This document shows positions 7,921-18,014 of a DNA stretch of 64,000 nt, piece after piece. This DNA comes from an uncultured Lachnospiraceae bacterium (GTDB taxonomy: Bacteria > Bacillota > Clostridia > Lachnospirales > Lachnospiraceae), in contig CAMWQW010000015.1 in the NCBI GenBank assembly GCA_947176505.1, forward strand, positions 38,553 through 102,552, read 5' to 3'. The notes under the pieces are model-generated. The model searched no databases. It saw nothing but the letters and a program-made list of their open reading frames with translations, and was not told the origin of the DNA. The position numbers and the translations under genes are program-made. Each line of letters starts with the position of its first letter. The stretch's first letter is position 1.

Positions 7921-9198
7921 ATGAGGAATAAAATGGCTGGAAAGAGTTCTGACGACAGGGTGAGATGTTCTTTTTGCAACAAAACGCAGGATCAGGTCAG
8001 GAAACTGATTGCCGGTCCGGCAGGCGTTTATATTTGTGACGAGTGCGTGGATATCTGCGCTGATATTATTGAGGAAGAATATGAGGACGAACCGGATATA
8101 GAGGAGATGGATATTAACCTTTTAAAACCGGTGGAGATTAAGAAATTCCTTGACGATTACGTGATCGGGCAGGAAGAAGCCAAGAAGGTGCTTGCCGTTT
8201 CGGTTTATAATCACTATAAGCGCGTCATGGCACCGCAGGATGAAGACGGTGTCGAATTACAGAAAAGTAATATTATTATGATCGGACCTACGGGTTCCGG
8301 CAAGACTTATCTTGCACAGACATTAGCTAAGATTATCAATGTACCTTTTGCCATTGCGGATGCGACCACATTGACGGAGGCTGGTTACGTGGGTGAAGAT
8401 GTAGAGAATATCCTTCTCAAACTGATTCAGGCGGCGGACTATGACATTGACAGGGCACAGTATGGTATTATCTATATTGATGAGATTGATAAGATTACGA
8501 AGAAGAGTGAAAATGTGTCCATCACCAGAGATGTATCAGGTGAGGGCGTGCAGCAGGCGCTTTTGAAGATTATAGAGGGAACGGTAGCAAGTGTTCCTCC
8601 ACAGGGCGGCAGAAAGCATCCTCATCAGGAATTGTTGCAGATTGATACCTCGAATATCCTCTTCATCTGTGGCGGCGCATTTGACGGACTCGAGAAAATT
8701 GTGGAGGAAAGACTGGACCGCAATTCTATCGGTTTTAATGCCCAGATTACCGAGAAAAGCAGCAAAAATATCGGTGCTGTGCTGAAGGAAGTGGCACCGC
8801 AGGACTTGATGAAATTTGGGTTGATTCCGGAGTTTATCGGACGTGTGCCGATTACGGTTACTTTGGAAGGCTTAGACAAAGAAGCGTTACTTCGGATACT
8901 AAAGGAGCCGAAGAATGCTTTGATTAAACAGTACAAGAAGCTGTTTGAGTTTGATGAAGTCAGACTGGATGTGGATGATGACGCGGCGGAAGAGATTGCA
9001 CGCCTTGCCTATGAGCGCAAGACAGGTGCGAGAGGTCTCCGCTCTATCATGGAAGATGTGATGATGGACATCATGTATGAGATTCCTTCTGATGACAATA
9101 TTGCAGAATGTGTACTGACAAAAGATGCTGTGAGCGGTGATGAGAAACCCCGTATCACTTATCGAAACAAATTATTGCAGGCTGAGAAACGAGCTTGA
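7921..9198 (+). CDS. clpX: ATP-dependent Clp protease ATP-binding subunit ClpX
   Basis: 425-residue AAA+ unfoldase that recognises tagged proteins and threads them into ClpP. The N-terminal zinc-binding domain uses Cys16, Cys19, Cys39 and Cys42 (CSFC and CDEC). Walker A is GPTGSGKT (122-129), the pore loop GYVG is at 155-158 and Walker B is IIYIDEID. The C-terminal part contains the conserved [15 protein letters not shown] sensor-2 region. Two starts are possible: ATG 7921, 11 bases after AGGAG, and ATG 7933, giving MAGKSSDD, which matches the usual ClpX N-terminus better and has GAGGA five bases upstream. The difference is four residues. Confidence 0.97.
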   Translation: MRNKMAGKSSDDRVRCSFCNKTQDQVRKLIAGPAGVYICDECVDICADIIEEEYEDEPDIEEMDINLLKPVEIKKFLDDYVIGQEEAKKVLAVSVYNHYKRVMAPQDEDGVELQKSNIIMIGPTGSGKTYLAQTLAKIINVPFAIADATTLTEAGYVGEDVENILLKLIQAADYDIDRAQYGIIYIDEIDKITKKSENVSITRDVSGEGVQQALLKIIEGTVASVPPQGGRKHPHQELLQIDTSNILFICGGAFDGLEKIVEERLDRNSIGFNAQITEKSSKNIGAVLKEVAPQDLMKFGLIPEFIGRVPITVTLEGLDKEALLRILKEPKNALIKQYKKLFEFDEVRLDVDDDAAEEIARLAYERKTGARGLRSIMEDVMMDIMYEIPSDDNIAECVLTKDAVSGDEKPRITYRNKLLQAEKRA

Positions 9199-9202
9199 GT
9201 TT

Positions 9203-9232
9203 GAGACGCTGCCGGAATATCGGCGGCGTCTC
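9203..9232 (+). repeat. GC-rich hairpin between clpX and lon
   Basis: Arms GAGACGCTGCCG and CGGCGGCGTCTC (12 bp with one G-T pair) around a six-base loop. No T tract follows, so it looks more like an mRNA-stabilising or processing hairpin than a full terminator. Confidence 0.55.
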
Positions 9233-9251
9233 ATGACATATATAGGTAGAT

Positions 9252-11642
9252 ATGATGAGAAGAGAGACAGAAAATCCAAGAGAGTATGACAATACAAATC
9301 CCATTGCGTATATGGGGATACCGGGAACGGAAGAATTACCAACGGTTGCACTGCGCGGCTTAACAATCCTGCCGGGTATGGTAATTCATTTTGACTTAAA
9401 CAGAAAGAAATCAATTGAAGCAGTGGAGCAGGCAATGCTTAACGATCAGAGGCTTTTAGTCGTGACCCAGAAGAATGCAGAAGTGGAGGAGCCGGAATTT
9501 GATGATGTATTTGACGTTGGTACCGTTACAGTCATCAAACAGGTGACCAAGCTGCCCGGTCATACCTTGCGTGTTCTGGTGGAAGGAAAGTCAAGAGCAG
9601 AGTTACATTGTTTTAGGCAGGGATACGAATATATTATGACAGAAGTGTCATGTAAAAACGATGACATGACAGATATTTCCACTGCGGAAGAAGAGGCGAT
9701 GACCAGAACGGTCAGAGAGGCTTTCTCCGCATATTATACCTGTTTTCCTAAGGTGGGTAAGGCAGTGGCGGATCAGATTGGGGAGACTATGCCGTTAGGA
9801 GAACTGCTGGACAATATCACAATTAACATGCCTTTGTCGGTGGCGGATAAGCAGAAGATTTTGGAAGCATTGTCGGTAAAGGAGCGTTTCGAGGTATTGA
9901 CCGGTATCTTAATGAAGGAAGTGGAAGTAGTCCGCATTAAGAATGAATTGGCGAAAAAAATCAAAGGGCGGATAGACAAGAATCAAAAAGATTATATTCT
10001 TCGGGAACAGATGCAGTATATTAAAGAGGAACTGGGCGAGAACAATACTGATTCCGATGCAGAGCAGTTTGAGGCTGCAGTGGAGAAGCTTAAGGCGAAG
10101 AAGGAAGTAAAAGAGAAGATTCGTAAGGAAATCAACCGCTATAAGAATGTTGCTTCCAGTTCGTCGGAGAGCGCGGTGGAGCGCGCATATATTGAGACGC
10201 TTTTAGAGCTGCCTTGGGACAAGGAGACTAAAGATTGCAAGGATATAAAGCGGGCGCAGGAGATACTCGACGCACAGCACTATGGGCTGGATAAGGTGAA
10301 AGAACGCATTCTTGAATATTTGGCTGTGAGAGTTCTGACAGGCAAAGGGCAAAGTCCGATCATCTGTCTGGTGGGTCCGCCCGGAACGGGTAAGACTTCC
10401 GTGGCTAGGAGTGTGGCTGAAGCGTTGAACAAGAAATATGTGAGAATCTGTCTGGGTGGTGTTCGTGACGAGGCGGAAATCAGAGGGCACCGCAAGACTT
10501 ATGTGGGTGCAATGCCGGGCAGGATTACCAATGCCATCAGACAGGCAGGAGTTAAGAATCCGCTTCTGTTGCTGGATGAGATTGATAAGGTGAGCAATGA
10601 TTATAAGGGAGATCCGAGTGCGGCGCTTTTGGAAGTGTTGGACGGAGAGCAGAATGTGGCGTTTAGAGACCACTATGTGGAGATCCCCATTGATTTATCA
10701 GAAGTGTTATTTATTGCAACGGCGAACAGTACGGATTCGATTCCGAAACCATTGCTGGATCGTATGGAGCTGATTGAGGTTAACAGCTATACGGCGAACG
10801 AGAAATTTCACATAGCCAGAGAATATTTGGTGGAGAAACAGCTTAAGAAAAACGGGATACATACAGAAAATCTTAAGTTTACTGATGAGGCGCTGCGTGA
10901 TATGATACGTTTATACACCAGAGAGGCGGGAGTGCGCGGACTGGAACGTCAGATTGGCGCAGTATGCCGAAAGGCGGCACGCCGGATATTGGAAGAAAAG
11001 ACCGAATCAGTCAAGACAATAGTAGTAGATACGGAAGATTTGAACAGATATCTGGGTAAACCCAAGTACAGGCAGGATGAGATTGCGAAGAAAGATGAGG
11101 TCGGTATCGTGCGAGGACTTGCATGGACAAGCGTTGGCGGCGATACGCTGCAGATAGAAGTCAATGTCATGCCCGGCGAGGGAGAAGTTGACTATACAGG
11201 TCAAATGGGTGATGTGATGAAAGAATCCGCCCGGATTGCCATGAGCTATGTTCGCTCCGTTAGTGAACAATATCATATTCCGGACCAAATGTTTGCAGAA
11301 AAAGATTTCCATATCCATATTCCGGAGGGGGCTGTACCAAAGGATGGTCCTTCGGCGGGGATTACGATGGCAACTGCAATTCTTTCGGCAGTGACGGATA
11401 TTCCGGTGCGTGCAGATTTGGCGATGACCGGAGAAGTCACTCTGCGGGGCAGGGTGCTTCCAATCGGCGGACTGAAAGAGAAGATGCTGGCGGCAAAAAC
11501 TGCAGGGGTCAAGACGGTGTTGGTGCCCAAGGAAAATGAGAAGGATATCGCAGAACTGGAAGAGGAAATCACGGAAGGGCTGGAGATTCATATGGTAGAG
11601 TATATGGATGAAGTTGCAGCATATGCACTGGTAAAGCCGTAA
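9252..11642 (+). CDS. lon: ATP-dependent Lon protease (LonA type)
   Basis: 796-residue cytosolic protease that degrades misfolded and regulatory proteins. Order of domains: N-terminal LON substrate-binding domain (about 28-220), coiled linker, AAA+ module with Walker A GPPGTGKT (375-382) and Walker [10 protein letters not shown], and a C-terminal S16 peptidase with the Ser701-Lys742 dyad (KDGPSAGIT and GGLKEKM). There is no membrane segment, so it is LonA rather than archaeal-type LonB. The first two codons are both ATG (9252, 9255); no strong ribosome binding site decides between them. It follows clpX by 53 bases across a hairpin and precedes engB by 80 bases, as in many Clostridia. Confidence 0.98.
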   Translation: MMRRETENPREYDNTNPIAYMGIPGTEELPTVALRGLTILPGMVIHFDLNRKKSIEAVEQAMLNDQRLLVVTQKNAEVEEPEFDDVFDVGTVTVIKQVTKLPGHTLRVLVEGKSRAELHCFRQGYEYIMTEVSCKNDDMTDISTAEEEAMTRTVREAFSAYYTCFPKVGKAVADQIGETMPLGELLDNITINMPLSVADKQKILEALSVKERFEVLTGILMKEVEVVRIKNELAKKIKGRIDKNQKDYILREQMQYIKEELGENNTDSDAEQFEAAVEKLKAKKEVKEKIRKEINRYKNVASSSSESAVERAYIETLLELPWDKETKDCKDIKRAQEILDAQHYGLDKVKERILEYLAVRVLTGKGQSPIICLVGPPGTGKTSVARSVAEALNKKYVRICLGGVRDEAEIRGHRKTYVGAMPGRITNAIRQAGVKNPLLLLDEIDKVSNDYKGDPSAALLEVLDGEQNVAFRDHYVEIPIDLSEVLFIATANSTDSIPKPLLDRMELIEVNSYTANEKFHIAREYLVEKQLKKNGIHTENLKFTDEALRDMIRLYTREAGVRGLERQIGAVCRKAARRILEEKTESVKTIVVDTEDLNRYLGKPKYRQDEIAKKDEVGIVRGLAWTSVGGDTLQIEVNVMPGEGEVDYTGQMGDVMKESARIAMSYVRSVSEQYHIPDQMFAEKDFHIHIPEGAVPKDGPSAGITMATAILSAVTDIPVRADLAMTGEVTLRGRVLPIGGLKEKMLAAKTAGVKTVLVPKENEKDIAELEEEITEGLEIHMVEYMDEVAAYALVKP

Positions 11643-11722
11643 GTCAGTTTATTGATCCGAAAGACCAGACGCCAGATTATTCTGCAAGAGTAGCGGTGTA
11701 AAGTTTGAAACAGAGGTATATT

Positions 11723-12313
11723 ATGGTTATTAGAAGCGTAAATCTGGAAACAGTGTGCGGCATTACAAGCAGGCTGCCGGAGAACAAACTGCCGGAGTTT
11801 GCATTTGCAGGGAAGAGCAATGTCGGAAAATCATCATTGATCAATGGTCTTATGAACCGTAAATCGTTGGCTCGAACAAGTTCCAAACCGGGTAAGACGC
11901 AGACGATTAACTACTATAATATTAATGAGCAGATGTATTTCGTTGACTTGCCGGGCTATGGATATGCAACTGCCAACGAGAGTGTAAAGGCGCAGTGGGG
12001 CAAATTGATTGAAGATTATCTTCATCAGTCCAAACAGATTAAGGCGGTGTTTCTGTTGATAGATATCAGACACGCGCCGTCTGAAAATGACCGGATTATG
12101 TACGACTGGATACTTGATCGGGGTTACAAGCCGATTATCATAGCGACCAAAATGGATAAAGTAAAGCGAAGTCAATTATCCAAACAGATAAAACTTATAT
12201 GTGACACGCTTGACGTTATAGATGACACTACTGTCATACCATATTCCGCACTGTCAAAACAGGGTAGGGATGAAATCTATGAATTGCTGGATGATATATT
12301 GGCTGAGGATTGA
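11723..12313 (+). CDS. engB: Ribosome biogenesis GTP-binding protein EngB/YsxC/YihA
   Basis: 196-residue GTPase needed for late assembly of the large ribosomal subunit. GTPase motifs in order: G1 GKSNVGKSS, G2 region SSKPGKTQTIN, G3 DLPGYGYA, G4 TKMDK and G5 YSALSKQG. The length matches the family. Start chosen at ATG 11723, with AGAGG eight bases upstream; an in-frame TTG at 11705 would add six residues that are not usual in the family. Placement directly after lon is a conserved arrangement in Bacillota. Confidence 0.96.
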   Translation: MVIRSVNLETVCGITSRLPENKLPEFAFAGKSNVGKSSLINGLMNRKSLARTSSKPGKTQTINYYNINEQMYFVDLPGYGYATANESVKAQWGKLIEDYLHQSKQIKAVFLLIDIRHAPSENDRIMYDWILDRGYKPIIIATKMDKVKRSQLSKQIKLICDTLDVIDDTTVIPYSALSKQGRDEIYELLDDILAED

Positions 12314-12337
12314 TGCAAAACGGATGGAGGAAGTTTC

Positions 12338-13660
12338 ATGAGACAATCTATTAAAACTTATCTCAAAGTTATTTTGAATCTGGTAACGGCATTGATTGTG
12401 CTGCTGTTATGCATTTTTCTGTTGCCGAAGTGTATTTTCTTTTTTATGCCCTTTGTTATAGGCTGGATTATTTCGTTGATTGCTTCACCGGTGGTAAGGT
12501 TTTTCGAAGAAAAGCTGAAGGTGAGGCGTAAGGGTGCATCTGTGATTGTGATTGTGGCGGTACTGTCAGCGGTAATTCTGATTGTCTATGCGGTGGGAGC
12601 CAAGCTTGTTCAGGAAGGGGTCAGCTTTGTCAATGAACTTCCGATGTTGTGGGAAGGCATCATGGACGAATTTAGTCAGGTGGGAGAGAATCTGGAAGGT
12701 ATATACAACCGATTACCTGAGGATATGCAGAACACGTTGGACAATATCGGTACGCAGATGGGAGAATATTTCGGTTCCATCATGGAAGGCGCCGGGACGC
12801 CTACTTTTGAGGCAGTCGGAAATGTTGCGAAGCAGCTTCCGGATATTTTCCTTGGAGTAGTGATGTGTATTTTGTCGGCATATTTCTTTGTGGCGGATAA
12901 GAGTTATATGTCGAACATTATGAAGAAATATGTACCCGATTCCATCAGATACCGTTTTGATTTGATACGCAGAAGCTTTCGCAATGCGGTAGGCGGTTAT
13001 TTTAAAGCACAGTTTAAAATTGAATGCTGGATATATATATTGTTAGTGGTCGGACTGCTGGCGTTACATGTGAGGTATGCGCTTCTCGTTGCGCTCGGAA
13101 TCGCATTCTTGGATTTTCTTCCCGTATTCGGGACGGGTACGGTTATGATTCCATGGGCAGTTATCGAGATATTGAGTAAAGATTACAAGATGGCAATCGG
13201 TTTGCTTATCGTTTGGTGTGTGGGGCAGCTTGTACGTCAAATGATACAGCCTAAGATTGTGGGAGATTCCATTGGAATGGATGCGATTCCGACTCTTTTC
13301 CTATTGTTCATCGGATATAAAGTAGCAGGAGTTCTTGGAATGATTCTTGCGGTTCCCATCGGTATCATTGTAGTCAACTTATATGAAGAAGGTGTTTTTG
13401 ATACGACCAAACAGAGTGTCCAGATTCTGGTGGCAGGCTATAACAAGTTCAGAAGGATTCGCCCTGAGGATACGGCAATTGTGGAAGCTTATGAGAAAGA
13501 AGTGGAAAAGAGCTACCAGAAAGAGCTGGAGTCTGTTCAAGAGGGAGAGCGGGAAAAGGAAGAGGCGTCTCAGATTAAAATAGAAGAGCCTCTGATTATC
13601 AAGAAAATCATATCCAAGAAGTCGGAGAGAGATGACGTTAAGTCGGGAAAAAGTGATTGA
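12338..13660 (+). CDS. AI-2E/YtvI family membrane protein
   Basis: 440-residue polytopic protein of the AI-2E transporter family (PF01594). Long hydrophobic helices occupy residues about 10-45, 60-90, 165-185, 225-300 and 320-365, with the amphipathic region WEGIMDEFSQVGENLEGIYN between. The hallmark late segment is FLPVFGTGTVMIPWAVIEIL followed by QPKIVGDSIGMDAIPTLFLL. In Bacillota the nearest known group is YtvI, linked to sporulation; others export small metabolites. The last 75 residues are a highly charged Lys/Glu tail that is predicted cytosolic. It follows engB by 24 bases and has a good GGAGG ribosome binding site. Confidence 0.8.
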   Translation: MRQSIKTYLKVILNLVTALIVLLLCIFLLPKCIFFFMPFVIGWIISLIASPVVRFFEEKLKVRRKGASVIVIVAVLSAVILIVYAVGAKLVQEGVSFVNELPMLWEGIMDEFSQVGENLEGIYNRLPEDMQNTLDNIGTQMGEYFGSIMEGAGTPTFEAVGNVAKQLPDIFLGVVMCILSAYFFVADKSYMSNIMKKYVPDSIRYRFDLIRRSFRNAVGGYFKAQFKIECWIYILLVVGLLALHVRYALLVALGIAFLDFLPVFGTGTVMIPWAVIEILSKDYKMAIGLLIVWCVGQLVRQMIQPKIVGDSIGMDAIPTLFLLFIGYKVAGVLGMILAVPIGIIVVNLYEEGVFDTTKQSVQILVAGYNKFRRIRPEDTAIVEAYEKEVEKSYQKELESVQEGEREKEEASQIKIEEPLIIKKIISKKSERDDVKSGKSD

Positions 13661-13729
13661 TCAAAAGGGTCAATATGAAATGGATAATGGATAGATATGC
13701 GCAAAATACAGCGCGGAAAAGAGGAAAAC

Positions 13730-14713
13730 ATGCAGGTTACGGTTTATAATTGCAGAGCTTTTGATGAGAAAGATTTATTTACGGAATATGCAAAAGAACT
13801 GGGAATTGATTTGGTGTTGTGCGCGGATGCACCGGATAGGAGCAATGTATCGCTGTGTAAAGGAAGCCGCTGCGTCGACGTCATCACATCCAAAATAGAT
13901 GAGGAACTTATACAGGCATTTAAGGAAAACGGTGTGGAGTATATCACTACCAGAACAATCGGCTATGATCATATTGATCTGGAGGCGGCAAAGAAGTGCG
14001 GTATTACAGTAGGAAATGCGCCTTACGGACCGCATGGCGTAGCGGATTATACGGTTATGCTGATTTTGATGTCTATTCGTAAGATGGGGGCAATTCTTGG
14101 AAGAACCGCCTTGCAGGATTACACGCTGGCTGGCTTAAATGGCAGAGAACTGAAAGATTTGACTGTAGGAGTCATCGGAACGGGAAGAATCGGCGCTACG
14201 GTGGTGAGCAGCCTGTCGGGTTTCGGTTGTCGTATCCTTACATACGATTTATATGAAAAAGAAGAAGTAAAAAAACATGCAGACTATGTTCCGCTTACAC
14301 AGATATGGAAAGAGGCGGATGTCATCACGCTGCACACGCCGTTAACAGAGGAAAATCATCATTTGATTAATGCAGATACCATAGCGCAGATGAAGGATGG
14401 CGTGATAATTATTAATACAGCAAGAGGAGCGCTGATTGATTCCGATGCTTTTATTGAAGCGATTGAGGACGGTAAAATCGGTGCGGCAGGTCTTGATGTT
14501 GTAGAAAATGAGTTTGATTTATACTATTATGACCACAAATCGGATATATTAAAGAATAGGGAACTTGCACTTCTCAGGAGTTTTCCGAATGTGACGGTGT
14601 CTCATCATATGGCTTTCTATACAAGAAATTATGTGGAAACGGTTGTCAAAGACTCACTTATGAGTTGTAAATGCTATATGGAGGGCAGAGAAAATCCTTG
14701 GGAGATCAAGTGA
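13730..14713 (+). CDS. D-isomer-specific 2-hydroxyacid dehydrogenase (D-lactate dehydrogenase-like)
   Basis: 327-residue NAD-dependent dehydrogenase, probably reducing pyruvate or a related 2-oxoacid to the D-hydroxyacid. The nucleotide-binding loop is VGVIGTGRIGATVV. The catalytic Arg lies in INTARGALID, the Glu in VVENEFDLYYYD and the His in SHHMAFYT; the last two resemble D-LDH/VanH enzymes rather than glycerate dehydrogenases. Start chosen at ATG 13730, preceded by AAGAGGA; an upstream in-frame ATG at 13697 would add 11 residues atypical for the family. It lies between a membrane protein and a VanZ-like protein; the pairing with VanZ does not in itself indicate glycopeptide resistance. 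Confidence 0.85.
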   Translation: MQVTVYNCRAFDEKDLFTEYAKELGIDLVLCADAPDRSNVSLCKGSRCVDVITSKIDEELIQAFKENGVEYITTRTIGYDHIDLEAAKKCGITVGNAPYGPHGVADYTVMLILMSIRKMGAILGRTALQDYTLAGLNGRELKDLTVGVIGTGRIGATVVSSLSGFGCRILTYDLYEKEEVKKHADYVPLTQIWKEADVITLHTPLTEENHHLINADTIAQMKDGVIIINTARGALIDSDAFIEAIEDGKIGAAGLDVVENEFDLYYYDHKSDILKNRELALLRSFPNVTVSHHMAFYTRNYVETVVKDSLMSCKCYMEGRENPWEIK

Positions 14714-14742
14714 CTGTATTAGAGAAATAAGGAGAATGCGTG

Positions 14743-15282
14743 ATGCAAAAAAGAAACCCGTGGAAGGTTTTATTCAAAATCTTTTTTGCTGTCTACATTT
14801 TGTTTGTGATTAAGGTCATCATTTTCAAGTATCCGATGGAGCAACTGCGTGCGATTGCGGCTACATGGCAGAGGAGCGTTATTTTAGAGGGGCTTGGAAC
14901 GGCTAACTTCACCCCCTTTAAGACGATTAAAATGTATATAGATTATGCATATAAATTAAATAGCGTGGAGAATCTGGCGGGAAATATTCTGGTTTTTGTG
15001 CCTTTAGGCTTTTTGCTGCCGATGGTGTCTGACGAATGTCGGAGATTCTCTGTTGTGATGCTCAATTCGTTTGCCTTTGTGGTCGGAATTGAAGTATTCC
15101 AGCTTTTTAGTGCATTCGGAGCTTTTGATGTGGATGATATCCTTTTAAATTGTCTGGGTGCGGCAATAGGGTATGGATGTTACCGTCTGCTATGTATTTT
15201 GCGAAACAGACAGGCGGAATCAGCAGATGAGAACGTTGAGTATAGGATAGTGGGAACGGTAGCGGAGGAGATAGACGATTAG
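14743..15282 (+). CDS. VanZ-like family membrane protein
   Basis: 179-residue membrane protein with four to five hydrophobic segments. VanZ-family features are TPFKTIKMYI, NLAGNILVFVPLGFLLP, the EVFQLFSAFGAFDVDDIL stretch and LNCLGAAIGYGCY. VanZ proteins are linked to low-level teicoplanin resistance in enterococci and are widespread with unknown roles in Clostridia. GGAG lies ten bases before the ATG at 14743; the GTG just before (14740) is an alternative start. It may share a transcript with the dehydrogenase 29 bases upstream. Confidence 0.85.
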   Translation: MQKRNPWKVLFKIFFAVYILFVIKVIIFKYPMEQLRAIAATWQRSVILEGLGTANFTPFKTIKMYIDYAYKLNSVENLAGNILVFVPLGFLLPMVSDECRRFSVVMLNSFAFVVGIEVFQLFSAFGAFDVDDILLNCLGAAIGYGCYRLLCILRNRQAESADENVEYRIVGTVAEEIDD

Positions 15283-15344
15283 AATTACAAGCATTGAATG
15301 AAGACGGTAAATGAGATACAATAGTGTAGGCGGGAGGGATTTGT

Positions 15345-15935
15345 ATGGGAAATATATTGAAGAGACTAAAGACAAACGTAGTGATTTCAGCAGTGCTGTG
15401 CATCCTGCTCGGTATTGTTCTGGTAGTATGGCCGGATATATCAATGCAGATTGCATGTACCGCAATCGGAGCGGTTCTTCTTGTCGGAGGTATCGTGCGT
15501 CTGGTACAATATTTTGTGGTGAGAGACGGGAGCATGTATGCACAGATGAATCTGATCATGGGAATTGTGCTTACCGTAGTCGGTGTATGGATTGTGTTAA
15601 AGCCGGATAAGGTTCTGGCGATTATTCCGATTATCATAGGAATCGTGATTGTGATACACGGTCTTAACAATTTACAGCAGGCAGTTTCTTTGTGCAAGGA
15701 AAAGTATGACAAATGGTGGGTTGCCCTGATTCTGGGACTGCTCACGGTAGGATTCGGTATTCTGTTAATCTGCCGTCCTTTTGCGGCGCTTGATACGGTA
15801 GTCATGTTGATTGGAATTTTCTTAATATATGACGGTTTGTCCGATCTCTGGATAGTGTCGAGAATCTATCGGACAGCTAAGGAGCTTAAGCAGGAGGCGG
15901 AGGCTCTTGACGTGGAGGCGGAAGAGGTTGAGTGA
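15345..15935 (+). CDS. HdeD/DUF308 family membrane protein
   Basis: 196 residues with about six membrane segments arranged as three similar hairpins, for example VVISAVLCILLGIVLVVWPD, AIGAVLLVGGIVRLVQYFV, LIMGIVLTVVGVWIVLKPD and ALILGLLTVGFGILLICRPF. This internal repetition and the recurrent VLVVWPD/VLKPD/LICRPF turns are typical of DUF308 (HdeD-like, acid-resistance membrane proteins). The short C-terminal tail is acidic (EAEALDVEAEEVE). The start follows GGGAGG at good spacing. Function in Bacillota is unknown. Confidence 0.8.
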   Translation: MGNILKRLKTNVVISAVLCILLGIVLVVWPDISMQIACTAIGAVLLVGGIVRLVQYFVVRDGSMYAQMNLIMGIVLTVVGVWIVLKPDKVLAIIPIIIGIVIVIHGLNNLQQAVSLCKEKYDKWWVALILGLLTVGFGILLICRPFAALDTVVMLIGIFLIYDGLSDLWIVSRIYRTAKELKQEAEALDVEAEEVE

Positions 15936-15973
15936 TGCCGAAAGTTACTGCGCACATATTGTAAAAATTGGGC

Positions 15974-16002
15974 TTGTATATTTTGGAGAGAAGTACTAAA
16001 AT
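15974..16002 (+). promoter_or_regulatory. Promoter of the 16.05-kb hypothetical gene
   Basis: TTGTAT (15974-15979), 17-base spacer, TAAAAT (15997-16002). Confidence 0.5.
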
Positions 16003-16053
16003 AAATGCAGTAAGGTATAGTTGATTTCATGTATTAGAAAGAAGGAATATTGT

Positions 16054-16530
16054 ATGACAATCGGAGCTTTAGGAGCATATGGTTTTCAGCCGTATGTATA
16101 TAATACAAATGCCGTAAGCGCAGCAAGTATGAATAAGCTGTCCAAGATATCTGATGATGTGCTGGATAAGAAGGTTGACTACAGCGAACTTACTGACGAG
16201 AGCAAGAACGTGAATCCGCTTAAGAAGGGACAGACGCTTAATTTCCAGTCGATGCTTCAGATGCAGATGCAGCGGGGACAGAATAATGCAGCAAGGATTA
16301 TGAAACCGACGGAGAAGACACAGGAGACAGAGAACGATACACAGGTTTCGGAGACAGAACAGGCTTCCGAGGCAGTGATAGCGCAGTTTGATCAAAAGGC
16401 AGCACAAATAGGCGAGGAGGCAGCAAGTCAGAATGAGGTTTCCACGAATGCAGATGCTAACGGCAGCAACAATATTAACTATCAGATGCAGCAGGCGTTA
16501 AATGCATACGGAATGTTTATGACAGCGTAA
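16054..16530 (+). CDS. Hypothetical protein, probably Lachnospiraceae-specific
   Basis: 158-residue soluble protein with no recognised domain. It opens MTIGALGAYGFQPYVYNTN, followed by SAASMNKLSKISDDVLDKK and the segment NPLKKGQTLNFQSMLQMQMQ; the remainder is low in hydrophobics and rich in Glu, Gln, Ala and Asn, probably disordered. I recall similar short proteins with a PYVYNTN-like opening only in Lachnospiraceae, which is memory rather than a search. Start chosen at ATG 16054, after AGAAGGA; a TTG at 16021 is rejected. It has its own promoter and a strong terminator, so it is a single-gene unit. Confidence 0.7.
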   Translation: MTIGALGAYGFQPYVYNTNAVSAASMNKLSKISDDVLDKKVDYSELTDESKNVNPLKKGQTLNFQSMLQMQMQRGQNNAARIMKPTEKTQETENDTQVSETEQASEAVIAQFDQKAAQIGEEAASQNEVSTNADANGSNNINYQMQQALNAYGMFMTA

Positions 16531-16561
16531 AGTGTATTAAGATATCAGTGAATGAGAAATG

Positions 16562-16612
16562 AAAACGGTGCAGGTATGTCCGTGGGGATGTACTTGGCAC
16601 CGTTTTTTTTTG
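16562..16612 (+). terminator. Rho-independent terminator
   Basis: Perfect 10-bp arms AAAACGGTGC (16562-16571) and GCACCGTTTT (16597-16606), followed by a run of T. It ends the hypothetical gene and separates it from the convergent minus-strand pair. Confidence 0.92.
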
Positions 16613-16633
16613 TTGTAATGTTTTATGTAAGGG

Positions 16634-16915
16634 TCATATTCTTGGTAAATATTGATCGAGAATATTTAATATATTGCTTGTATGTGCTTTTTTCACATTG
16701 CAGGATAATTTGTCACGGGATAAATCTTTAATTCGTTCATTTCTTCGGAGGGTGCCGGATTCCGATACTTTCTGGGAATCGGAGATTTTTTTTCCTAAAA
16801 AAACATCTTCGACATCGTGGCAAAACCATATCAAATCATAACTGTGCTGTTCACAAAAGCGAGTGATTTGATTCATTTCATTTGTTTCCAAACAAAATAT
16901 TAGTTGAATCGCCAT
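16634..16915 (-). CDS. Small protein partnered with a truncated AAA ATPase (RloB-like C-terminal fragment?)
   Basis: 93-residue protein starting MAIQLIFCLETNEMNQITRF. The segment YDLIWFCHDVEDVFLGKKI and the late SNILNILDQYLPRI resemble, in my judgement, the C-terminal part of the small nuclease-like partners (RloB or TOPRIM-type) found beside AAA_15 ATPases, but this is weak. It starts four bases after the ATPase stop, with AGGAG inside the end of the ATPase gene, so the two were translationally coupled. If the family guess is right, the N-terminal half is missing, which matches the truncation of its neighbour. Confidence 0.45.
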   Translation of the reverse strand: MAIQLIFCLETNEMNQITRFCEQHSYDLIWFCHDVEDVFLGKKISDSQKVSESGTLRRNERIKDLSRDKLSCNVKKAHTSNILNILDQYLPRI

Positions 16916-16919
16916 AGTA

Positions 16920-17918
16920 TCACTCTCCTAAAATTCCTACGAAGTCGGATGCTTCGATATTAAACGGAGAGGCTTCAATCATTCCGTTTTTATAACAATT
17001 TTCAGGCGTTGCATTTCCGCGTGCTGTCCACGACACTAAATGATTATCACTTGATAAGAAATCTATGGAGTTGCGGTTTTCTTTCAAAATGCTCATAGGA
17101 TCAAGATTGTGTGTCGTAAAGCAGAGCTGACCTTTGCCGTAATACATGAAGTATTCAATTAATTTGCATAAATAGACATCGTTTAAGTTGGAATCCATTT
17201 CGTCAACAAAGACAATGCCTCCGTTGCTGGCAGACACAAAACAATCAAATAATCGTATCAGCTTTTTAATTCCGGTACTTTCAAATTCTTTATTGATGAC
17301 ATAATCACCGTAATTCAAATTTAACTCGCATACATAGTATTCCCCGTTTTCTTTTGCATCAATGTCGATGGAAACTAAATCGCTTTTAAAGATTCGGATA
17401 AATTGAGTCAGACGCTTTACTTTTTCTTTATATTTCTCAAAATACTCTTTTTTAATATGCTTTTCACTGATACTTGCAAACAAATCCTGATAACTTCCTT
17501 GCTCTAAGAGTTCATCTATTAGCGTTTGCTGACCTAAACCATTCTCTTTTAGCCTTTTTTGTAAAAAATATAGTTCATGCTGGTCTTCCTCTCCGATATA
17601 TATGGTTATTTGTAATAAAAAAATCATAAATGATATTAAATGAATTAATAATTCTTTGCTAGATATGTCCGATACAGACATGGCGCTCTCATCTAAATTC
17701 ATGATATATAAATGGATGAAGGAATGGCTTGTTAACAGGTTGAGTGATTTCTTTTCAATAGTAGCTTTTTGTTCTTCCGCACAATGAATCTCGGTCAATT
17801 CACCGTTTTGAACTTCAAAAATTGTTTGATAGTGATTGCCGGCATAGTTACCGCTTTTCATTTGCAAGATTTCAGACTGAATTTCATACAGACCGCTTTT
17901 GCCTCTTCCGATACGCAT
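16920..17918 (-). pseudogene. AAA_15/AAA_21-type ATPase lacking its N-terminal Walker A region
   Basis: 332 residues carry the C-terminal two-thirds of an overcoming-lysogenisation/Abi-type ABC-fold ATPase: the signature-like STGIKKLIRLF, Walker B GGIVFVDEMDSNLND and the switch His in CFTTHNLDPMSI. Full members start with an RNFRSF-type strand and a GKNGxGKSN P-loop; neither is present here. In-frame stop codons lie a few codons before the ATG, so the missing part is not simply an unannotated extension. The protein could not bind ATP normally and is probably a remnant. Such ATPases act in phage defence with a nuclease partner; here the partner gene also looks short. Its 5' side abuts the promoter of the divergent radical SAM operon. 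Confidence 0.65.
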
Positions 17919-17942
17919 CGAATATTAATATAAAAGTTTTAA

Positions 17943-17971
17943 TTGACACACCAAGATAATATTGATATGAT
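17943..17971 (+). promoter_or_regulatory. Promoter of the radical SAM/AspRS-like operon
   Basis: Perfect TTGACA (17943-17948), a 17-base spacer and TATGAT (17966-17971). The 8-mer GATAATAT occurs twice in direct orientation across the spacer and -10 region and may be an operator. Confidence 0.65.
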
Positions 17972-18014
17972 AATATCACAAAGATAATAACATGGAAAGA
18001 AAGGAGTATCAAAT

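Noticed and set aside
14743-15282. Glycopeptide resistance cluster (D-hydroxyacid dehydrogenase next to VanZ-like protein)
   Set aside because: No ligase (VanA-type), VanX-type dipeptidase or VanRS regulators are present; the two families are common outside resistance clusters.
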